64,000 nt of DNA. Source: Balanoglossus misakiensis (lineage: Eukaryota; Hemichordata). Numbering within the stretch: the first letter of the stretch is position 1; every line of letters starts with the position of its first letter. The stretch lies in NCBI GenBank assembly GCA_040954595.2, contig CM082579.2, positions 8,246,001-8,310,000 on the forward strand. The letters are read 5' to 3'. The notes below the pieces were generated by a model, which was not told where the DNA came from, did not search any database, and saw only the letters and a list, made by a program, of their open reading frames with translations. Positions 54,001 through 64,000 of the stretch are shown piece by piece. Position numbers and translations under genes: made by a program.

Positions 54001-55430
54001 GATTTGCATAGATGACGGTGACGTCATGGCCATTTCATTTATGGAATGAAGGAAACAAATGATGTAATTTTAAAGTATCAGATATAATTTGCACAGTCTG
54101 CCATGACGCTGTTTTTATTACAAATATGTCACTTCATATCACAACACATGTACACTGTTTTCAACAAGCTTATAATTCGAGACAAGATAAAAGCATCCGA
54201 AATATCACACGCGAGTGCTTTCTCCGAGGTTCGCATCGCTATTAAGGTATATAATAAGGGAAAGCCGTTTAGTAAACGACGGCTTCACCGCGAGCTCTAT
54301 TATTTTAATGGACATTTTATGCCTTTTCATACTGACATTTTATTACCTTTCTTAAAATATCTTCTAAATCGCTCAAGGCATTAATGCCGTAATGTCTTAT
54401 CAAGGGGTGCGGTGATTTTATTTACGCCGGGGTCATTGAATCGTGAAACCTCACAATAGTTAATCACTCAAACCCATGGTAACGTCGTACCCGAAAGTTC
54501 AGTTGCGTCTTGAATTCTCACTGTGTCCTCTACAGTGGGACTCATACGACCGTAGAGGGCCGCCTCCCTTTAATTAGTATTGTCAATTTACTTAACATTG
54601 TATATCAATCGGGAACATTACTGAAGCTTCATTAGCTTTAAATTATGGAAAAAGTTGTGATTGATTAACATTCTAAGGCACAAGCGTTGGATAAAATTCT
54701 CGACGGACTACGTGTACGCTAACATCTTCTTCCGAGCAAGAAGCACTAAAAATAAATAACGTTTTCATGGTGTGAGCGAAGATTTAATACCACGATAGTC
54801 ATAGAAATATTCATCTTCCAGTGCTTTCATTCCTGTACACTGTATGTGTTTGGCCAATATAATTATTGCCATTAGTCAGACCCCGTCAGTGTCTGCGTGT
54901 TGCCCGCATTTAGGTGGTGTTGTATACACAGTTTGGAATTCGGGTTTCAACTTAATGTAAGGGTAGAAAATAATTATACGAGCGCAAACTTGCTCCAGTG
55001 ACGTGGCCAGTAATTAATATAATCATGTCCGTGATGTTGAGATACGATTGAGATTGGATTGAATTTTGGCTAATTGCCCCGTTCTATTTTAGAATTTCAC
55101 TTTTCACTTTTTCCATTTTCTGAGAGTCGGCGAATGAGCCCTAGTTTCAGATGCAATCTCTGCTCGGTTAGATGTAGCAATTCGATTTGTTCGCATTTGA
55201 TGGTTCATTAAACACCACAGAATAAAAGGACGGCAATTTTATTTCGCCCAATAATAGTAGATGATCAAATTGCTCACACGGAAGCAGACGCAGGACATGC
55301 TTGAAAGATTTTTTATCAAAAAACTTTATTACCTCGTTTTTTATTGTCACGCCCAATATACGTCTACCAGCATATGTACCTTAAACACTTACTTTAAGAA
55401 TACATTGTACTACATTAAAGACAAATCCTT
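45090..55430. other. Gene-poor region, possibly an intron of the 45013 gene
   Basis: About 10 kb, AT-rich. Contains homopolymer runs (T then G near 48103-48124, G near 46050) and many short open frames, the longest near 115 codons, none resembling a known domain. No tRNA, inverted-repeat element or coding exon recognised. Confidence 0.45.
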
Positions 55431-55495
55431 TCATCCATCCATCCATCCATCCATCCATCCATCCATCCATCCATCCATCCATCCATCCATCCATC
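55431..55495. repeat. (CATC)n microsatellite
   Basis: About 65 bp of perfect CATC repeat followed by a few CAAC units. Confidence 0.97.
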
Positions 55496-58400
55496 AACCA
55501 ACCAACACCTCATAAGGGCAGTGCTAAAATGAGAGTTTCATTATCTGTTTATGGTGACTTTGAACGTGAAGAATGCTAACGTGGCCTAAAAGACACTCTT
55601 TGCTCCTTGTGGTCTCGAATGGTTGGTCTCCTTAGGCTTAGGTCTATAGTTTTAATGTACATTACTTGCACTTAATTACTTTCAAAGAATAACATATGAG
55701 TTTGTCTGGAAAATCAGACGAGCTACAGATAGCTAATGAATTGGCAATCTACCTGAAGGTCAACAATGTAAATTTTTAAAACTTTAAGTACATTTCAAGA
55801 TTAAGAGAAACAGAATCTACTAAGTGCATTATTTGGATTTTAAGGTGAACGTTTTCAATTTACTCCTAAATGGTTTCCTGTTCGAGATGTGGACTACATC
55901 GGTGGGTTAATGTTTCCTGGATTTATGCCCTCGGTAGACAAATGACAGTTGACCTCAATGCACATTTTGTTTAATACATGCACGTACGAAGATTAGGACT
56001 TTTGCAGGCATGGATAAGAAATGTTATCCGTGGACTTAATAAAATGAAATGAAATAAAATAAAGTATATGAATTATAACTGCTAATCCACCAAATTTTAA
56101 GTCCTCACAAACCTTTAATACCACATAATTAAAGAGAATCATACTGGCTAATTTTGGCAGCGTTTACACCAGAAGAAATATAGCAGGAAAGGGTTTAGAG
56201 TAGTTGTTATAAAAAATCCAAACAAAAAGAAAATTATAACGAAACGTATATTTGAAAACGCAACGCTATAGGGAACAATGTCCATATGCTTCTGAGAAGA
56301 AGAGTATTGGTTACCTATAATTACAAACTGTAAGGCTGGGTGAGAGATAGCTTGTGAATCATTTTAGGAGAGCACCTTATTCCACAAAAATCATATTTGT
56401 CAGCGTAATCCATCGCATTAAGAGCGAGATTTCGAACGCCACAAATTAAACGAAAGCAATATTTCATATCACTCAAAGCCTGTGTGGTGACGCTCGATAA
56501 TCAATCTATCCAACTGATGTAATGAGATGTGGAGATATATATGCTCGGGCTTAATTCAATTTCGTATGATGTAATAAAGACTAGAAACTGGATATCTGTT
56601 TACTTCTGATTGATAATCTTATTGACGTATTGTAACTCAGTAGTAATGCCTTACGTCTATTTTTATAAATGATGTATAATATTACATGTCCGCATGCTTG
56701 CATTTATGATGACCATTAGCTGTGAGTGTTTTGTGGAATAGAGTTATTGTCTACATTTATGACCCACAAATTGTCTTACATTTTACTTTGTATCATCAGT
56801 CATACACAGTACATTCGACATCGGAAATATGTAACCAAAGGGAATATGTACCAAAGGGTATAGGTACTGTGGTAGGTGACCAAAACCAATGATTCACTTG
56901 GCCAGCATAGTTGTAGAACGTCGGAGAGCGCCCGGACGAAAGTGAGAGGATCGAAGTACATGGAGAGTTGTGCAAATGTGCAACTGGACGAGATTTATAC
57001 AAGGAAAGCTTTAAACATCTCCATTTAGTTAGGTGATGGGATCATAGCAACTTGACATGATAAACAAAGTGAATCGAGACGCAGGAACTCGTTATATGTC
57101 TGTAGCTTGCCATTAATTTGTGTAACCAGTACACGTGTACACTGTTTGAGTTTGCCGTAAATAAAGTCTGATCGTACTTCTGAACTGTTTCAGAAACCGC
57201 AAACGCCTTCGGGTATAGAAAACCAATTCATGTTTGCGAACGATTGCGCGTTAATGTACAGTTTTTTCCCCTTCCGAATCGAGGGAAACATTCTCGTTAA
57301 ATAATTAATCGACGGCTGCTTTCTCATGCACGTTACCGCTTCGCCAAGTCGGTGCTGATCGCTGTTGTGTAATCTTTTCCTGTACGGTACGTCTCCTTCA
57401 GTGACAATAAATGGTCGATTGTCTCATCCGAGTTATCCGTCCGCCTCCGATAATGATCTCTCTAATGGCCAGGCGTTATTCTTTGCGGCTTTCTGGGGGC
57501 GTGCACCCATCTTATAGGCTTAGCTGGCGTCTCTTCTTCTCCCATCTAATGAGACACAGATAAACCTGTTGACATTTTCCTCCGCATCCCCGTACTATAC
57601 AATGTATCTCAATCTCCGAGTCGCCATCACTGTAGTATAGTAACGTGTACATGTAAGTAATGTCGATCTACTGTACTGTTTGATCTGGCACACAGGCAAA
57701 CACAACTCGACAACTCTTCATTAATTTCAGCCGGTCTATTTCAGCTAGGAAAGCCAGTCCTTTGTTTTAATGCGAACCTTAACTCAACCCACACCACATG
57801 CGACGTATATTATGGGAGGGGTGGGGAAGGGTAAGGTTGGAGCAGGGTTATAACGGGATATTTTACTTATAGGCGATCACAGAGAATGTCTGAATGTTTT
57901 CTTTGCTAGTTGAGTTCGGCTTACTATCTTTTCATCCAATTACGTTCCGTTTGATAAACGACTCTCTCTCTCTCTCTGTGACACGAGTATGTCTCCGTAA
58001 TCAATGGAAGTAGGCAAATTACCGGCATTATTTAGACAATTGATTTCTTGGGTATGACTGGCACACCGCGTTATGTAAATGTCGCGTGATCTTAAATTGA
58101 GACATTTAAGTTTATTTATAAAGACGAGATATTCCGTGGGCATGTGGCAGAGAACGATACCTAATTATTGAAAATAATGCGATCCGTTGGCATGCCTTGA
58201 CGGCCGTGAAAACATCACCGAAGCACAAGAGAGAACACCGTCACCGACTTGCTCACAAATTAACGTCACGTCGCGTTTCAATCGTCTTTACCAGAACGCT
58301 GACCTCACGTGGCCGAGTTCAGCGGTTCACAATTCGTATGCAGAAGTTTGATCTGCCAATTACTTCACAGTGACAGCGTTTTTATGCGCGCCGGCAATTT

Positions 58401-61400
58401 TCCCGGCTTTCTTTCCTTACGAAAGTAAACCAACTCAATCAGCCGTTCGCCCACCCACAAAAAGGCCACCATCGATGGCAGCAATCTGAACGTTTTACGA
58501 CCAGAGGAATAAGCTCCGCGGAATGAATTCCAACCTTTAAAAAGTTACGTTCCATTTTCCGATGTCAATTTTGTGATTGCCATTCGATGATTACGGTAAC
58601 TATCCCTTGGGTCTGACAGTTGAGTCGGTATACGATTTTGCTGATTTTTTTTAATGAATTATAACTAGACCCTGGAATTTTCTCACATTGTTTGGAGTCG
58701 TGATGTCATTTCCGCTGCGTCAGTTGACAAGAAAACCCCATACATGTACACCTACATACACTCGCTAGTCCGGTGCTCCTGTTGTATTGAATGTAACAGA
58801 CTGTATATATACTGTATAAGATAAAACATTCCGTTCTTTTATAGTGAAACGTATATCCACTTCACCACGACCACCTTTATGGGATACAGGCGGAAACATG
58901 CATTTTCGCATATCTTTCAGTTGTTCAGCCTCCCGAGTTTTTAACGCGTAATGCTCAGTCTGTTCAAGATATATCCACCCTTGATATCCACCACCCCCGC
59001 AAGGGAATCATCGCGTGAAAGATCGGTATATGGAACTCGAATACTTTCGCATCAACAAAACCATCTGACTAATGATTTACGTCAGCCTATAGATAATCAA
59101 AGTCCATTTCAAGAAAATCTGGTACATTAGTCTATCTCAGCCATCTCTACTTCTCTACACTATTAAGATTACGTTGGCTATCCACGTGCGCTTCCGACGA
59201 CAAAGCGTATGTTGTCGTTTATCATGCCTTGTCCATCTGAAACTCCCCTCTTTCAAGTCTCGACCAGAGACAACGGCTTGCGCGACGGTGGGCAAAGTGA
59301 CGGAATCGGCCATTTGTGTACTTCTCTCGTTAAAACTAATGACACAATGGACCATCTTTCGCCCACTGCGAAATCTCGCGAGACTTGACTAATAACCGCA
59401 GGAACAGGATACTAGCCAGGTAGTACAAGTCAAGCTTTGTAAACTAAAATAGGTGCAAATTTGAACCAAAAATTGTAACTTGTTTACCTTTTAGCATGAC
59501 GAGCCACGAGTTGTGTTGTCCTGCGTCATATGAGAATGTCCCCCCATTGAAACTGCCTAGTCACGCGAGATCTCGCAGGCTGTCGAGGAGTTCAGAAAAT
59601 GGTCTATTGGCGGCAAATATTGACTGTTTATTTTCCAAACCTCTGCCACATGGTTTTTGATAGATCAACCTTAATAAACCACTGTAAGTTTCTGGATCCC
59701 TTCAAATTACACATATTTTGATTATAATAAATTACAATATTTGGATAAGAAGATCTTGAAAACTTTCAAGAGGAAAGTTAACATTAAGAACACAGGGTAT
59801 TGACAAAAATACCCAAAGTCGCTTATCATGCAAACTGAATAGCTAACATAAATCATGATTAGGAATCTGTATCTTATCAGATTAATATATCTTACTTGTC
59901 CCAAACTGGATATGCGGCTTATCAACTAATCATCCTTAACTTGAATGATCACAAGCTGGCATTGAAACCTATGTACAAACAACTTCTAGTTCTCTTTCTA
60001 TGTCGAAGAGCAGTAACATTTTCAAATATGCAAATTGACACAGAATAAGTAAATCTCCCCAGAGAGCATTAGTTTCACAGCAACCTCCCCAGTCGTTATG
60101 GTCGCGTTTGTTTCTGTTGTGTGTTAACGTTCTGTTCCCACTCTGTTGTCCGTCGTATGTAATATTGATGGGCATGCTTTGACTTTCCTAAAATCCAATG
60201 GTTCATTGGTGAGTTAGTGAAAGTTTTTAAACTACAATGTATTAATATCCAACAGGCGTTTCTATCCTGGATATTAATCACAGCAGTCCCCAGCTTTCAT
60301 CGCTAAGCTAATTAGGCGTGTTGTCATCGTTACTTAAGTACCTGAAAGAACTTAGCATGTTTAAAGAATCAGGCAACATGATAATCGGGGATTACTTTGC
60401 TAATTTGTGTCCAGGTGTTACTGATCAAGACATCGTCATAATGTGTAACTTAATTATGGCTTGCGGATTGATAAATGAGGAAACAGAGTGTAAACAGACT
60501 AATATATTACTGTATCAAGGTTGACACAAATGACACTAATGTTGGTACGATAACGTGATAAACAACTTGAATGTTCATTTTTACCTTGCACTCAGGCGAC
60601 AGAAAATGCAACCATTGGGCGCACCCGAATTCCTCCAGAGGGCAGTATTGAATGAAGGCAGGCACTTTCTCTGTGTGGGAAGGTCATTGGCCGTTACCAT
60701 TACAGGTTTTCCACTCCACCGAGTGCATGTTCAAAAGAATTACACTTTGCGAATATTCGAGTTAACGGTGTGACATATAAAGGTCGTGCTTTCGGATTTG
60801 GTCCTTCAATTATTACGTGTCTATGTTTAAAGGTTGAAGGTCACATTGCGAACAAAGTGGTCACTTAGATGAATTAGAACTCTAATTTCAGCTGTTGGTG
60901 GTAAATCGTATAGCGACACAATTTTTATCACGATTTTCTTTGTTTTCCCACAAAGCTTAATACTAGTAACTCTATAATTTTGTACCCTAATGTGGAGAGT
61001 GACGTCATATAGATGACTGCATTGTTATCATTTAATACGTCAACTTGCATCTTGTATGCAAAACACTGGGCCTATAATCAAATTTTCCTTATTGCACATA
61101 CTGACATAAAACGTAATTCAATTCTAGACAGATTTTATGCAATTTCCTTGATTCATATTTTCGAAGTGGTCTTTTTCTGAACTTTAAGGCATATTTATAT
61201 GCGTGACGACTGCTTCCTTCAGCGATAAGGTATACTATGTCGCCAATACATCATTATCTTTATGGGGAAAATGGAAAAAAAAAAACATTACGATCTTTTA
61301 TAAAATGGCATAAGATGTCATGCCACGAACTGCTGAGACCATCCCAATATGAAAGCATTCTGCTTTAAGTATTTTTTGTACTAGGTGAAAGTGATTGCAA

Positions 61401-61719
61401 GGCGTTTTGGGCCTTATGGTATGTATGATGATCGATTTTTACTTCAGATCAAATGTACCGCTTATATCTCTAAGTATTAAAAGCAGAAAGCCACGAATCC
61501 GGAATGTTTTTTTCTTCTGTGTCTTGCCATACAAATACTTAATACAGATTAAAGGTTACCATTTTGAGATACATGTGTAATCCAAATTATCTTGAGTAGG
61601 TTCGTCTCTATCTTTAGACATCATTCTTTACTCTTCGAAATCACCATCTCTCTTGTGAGATTTTAAGACAGTCAATCACACAAATAAATTTAAAAGGTCA
61701 ACGTTTCCGTACCCGAGTT
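55496..61719. other. Gene-poor region
   Basis: About 6.2 kb with no recognisable gene or mobile element. Only short open frames, mostly below 75 codons. Confidence 0.45.
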
Positions 61720-64000
61720 TCCTGCTCATGAAAATCATCAAAAAATGCCGATTTTTCGACTTTGCGAAATTTCGAAATTTCTTCGATTTTTGAAAAAAAT
61801 CATGGGTTATAGCTCATAAAAATCATCAAAAAATGACGATTTTCCGAATTTGCGAATTTTCGAAAGTTCTTCGATTTTTGAAAAAAATCATGGGTTATAG
61901 CTCATGAAAATCATCCAAAAATGACAATTTTTCGACTTTGCGAAATATCAAAATTTTTAATTTTTTTGAAAAAACCATGGGTTATAGCTCATGAAAATCA
62001 TCCAAAAATGACAATTTTCCGACTTTGCGAAATATCAAAATTTCTTCATTTTTTTGAAAAAACCATGGGTTATAGCTCATGAAAATCATCCAAAAATGAC
62101 AATTTTTCGACTTTGCGAAATATTAAAATTTCTTCATTTTTATGTAAATACCATGGGTTATAGCTCATGAAAATCATCTAAAAATGACAATTTTTCGACT
62201 TTGTGAAATATCAAAATTTCTTCATTTTTTTGAAAAAAACATGGGTTATAGCTCATGAAAATCATCCAAAAATGACAATTTTTCGACTTTGCGAAATATC
62301 AAAATTTCTTCATTTTTTGAAAAAAAACATGGGTTATAGCTCATGAAAATCATCCAAAAATGACAATTTTTCGACTTTGCGAAATATTAAAATTTCTTCA
62401 TTTTTTTGAAAAAACCATGGGTTATAGCTCATGAAAATCATCCAAAAATGACAATTTTCCGACTTTGCGAAATATCAAAATTTCTTCATTTTTTTGAAAA
62501 AACCATGGGTTATAGCTCATGAAAATCATCCAAAAATGACAATTTTTCGACTTTGCGAAATATCAAAATTTCTTCATTTTTTTGAAAAAACCATGGGTTA
62601 TAGCTCATGAAAATCATCCAAAAATGACAACTTTTCGACTTTGCGAAATATTAAAATTTCTTCATTTTTTTGAAAAAACCATGGGTTATAGCTCATGAAA
62701 ATCATCCAAAAATGACAACTTTTCGACTTTGCGAAATATTAAAATTTCTTCATTTTTTTGAAAAAACCATGGGTTATAGCTCATGAAAATCATCCAAAAA
62801 TGACAATTTTTCGACTTTGCGAAATATCAAAATTTCTTCATTTTTTTGAAAAAACCATGGGTTATAGCTCATGAAAATCATCCAAAAATGACAATTTTCC
62901 GACTTTGCGAAATATCAAAATTTCTTCATTTTTTGAAAAAACCATGGGTTATAGCTCATGAAAATCATCCAAAAATGACAATTTTTCGACTTTGCGAAAT
63001 ATCAAAATTTCTTCATTTTTTTGAAAAAACCATGGGTTATAGCTCATGAAAATCATCCAAAAATGACAATTTTTCGACTTTGCGAAATATCAAAATTTCT
63101 TCATTTTTTTGAAAAAACCATGGGTTATAGCTCATGAAAATCATCCAAAAATGACAATTTTTCGACTTTGCGAAATATTAAAATTTCTTCATTTTTTTGA
63201 AAAAACCATGGGTTATAGCTCATGAAAATCATCCAAAAATGACAATTTTTCGACTTTGCGAAATATCAAAATTTCTTCATTTTTTTGAAAAAAACCATGG
63301 GTTATAGCTCATGAAAATCATCCAAAAATGACAATTTTTCGACTTTGCGAAATATCAAAATTTCTTCATTTTTTTGAAAAAACCATGGGTTATAGCTCAT
63401 GAAAATCATCCAAAAATGACAACTTTTCGACTTTGCGAAATATTAAAATTTCTTCATTTTTTTGAAAAAACCATGGGTTATAGCTCATGAAAATCATCCA
63501 AAAATGACAATTTTTCGACTTTGCGAAATATTAAAATTTCTTCATTTTTTGAAAAAACCATGGGTTATAGCTCATGAAAATCATCCAAAAATGACAATTT
63601 TCCGACTTTGCGAAATATCAAAATTTCTTCATTTTTTGAAAAAACCATGGGTTATAGCTCATGAAAATCATCCAAAAATGACAATTTTTCGACTTTGCGA
63701 AATATCAAAATTTCTTCATTTTTTTGAAAAAACCATGGGTTATAGCTCATGAAAATCATCCAAAAATGACAATTTTTCGACTTTGCGAAATATCAAAATT
63801 TCTTCATTTTTTTGAAAAAACCATGGGTTATAGCTCATGAAAATCATCCAAAAATGACAATTTTCCGACTTTGCGAAATATTAAAATTTCTTCATTTTTT
63901 TGAAAAAACCATGGGTTATAGCTCATGAAAATCATCCAAAAATGACAATTTTTCGACTTTGCGAAATATCAAAATTTCTTCATTTTTTTGAAAAAACCAT
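61720..64000. repeat. 88-bp satellite array, truncated by the right edge
   Basis: About 26 tandem copies of an AT-rich 88-bp unit containing CCATGGGTTATAGCTCATGA and TTTCGACTTTGCGAAATAT. Successive CCATGGG boxes at 62591 and 62679 show the period. The first copies (61720-61900) are divergent, with TCGAAATTTCTTCG variants, and the rest differ mainly in homopolymer length. Apparent open frames through it are a by-product of the repeat. It continues off the window. Confidence 0.96.

Noticed and set aside
61720-64000. CRISPR array or repeat-protein gene in the 88-bp repeats
   Set aside because: The whole 88-bp unit is repeated with no unique spacers, in a eukaryotic setting. The unit is not a multiple of three and the open frames break at homopolymer changes.

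Overview
The window looks like nuclear DNA of an animal, most likely a marine invertebrate. Its genes have GT-AG introns, secretory signal exons, a eukaryotic tRNA with A and B boxes, microsatellites, a satellite array and cut-and-paste transposon derivatives. I cannot name the species from the sequence.

Positions 1-34427 hold a tandem family of secreted enzymes, all on the minus strand. I call them SM0 to SM5; these are working labels, not published symbols. Twelve large catalytic exons lie in the window. Each encodes a bacterial-type neutral sphingomyelinase C-like domain of the DNase I-like endonuclease/exonuclease/phosphatase fold. The domains alternate between two types. Type B reads ...DLSDHYAV-GVFDF and ends in a proline-rich linker followed by a splice donor. 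Type A reads ...DLADHYAV-GRFEY and usually ends in a hydrophobic, GPI-like tail and a stop. Splice sites and phases connect the exons into double-headed proteins: signal exon, mini-exon (E-C-x-D-x-R-P-Q-V-W-L-G), domain B, mini-exon, domain A, tail. Every internal junction is phase 1, so each module is symmetric.

Layout by coordinate: SM0 5' end (277-471, running off the left edge); SM1 (1903-6627), broken by a 460-bp foldback transposon in its B exon; SM2 (7195-12077), intact; SM3 (12956-19055), intact, with a tRNA-Ser(UGA) on the opposite strand in its first intron; SM4 (20579-24785), intact; SM5 (26199-34427), apparently a four-domain gene (B-A-B-A) whose last domain has three substitutions at catalytic positions. 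The proteins should be exported and, where the tail is present, anchored on the outer cell face. They would be expected to hydrolyse sphingomyelin or a related phosphodiester; the substrate is inferred from family resemblance only.

Positions 34428-64000 are gene-poor. I support only a TATA box plus signal-peptide first exon on the plus strand (44991-45089) of an unidentified gene whose later exons I could not find, a 45-bp minisatellite (38516-38695), simple repeats, and an 88-bp satellite from about 61720 past the right edge.
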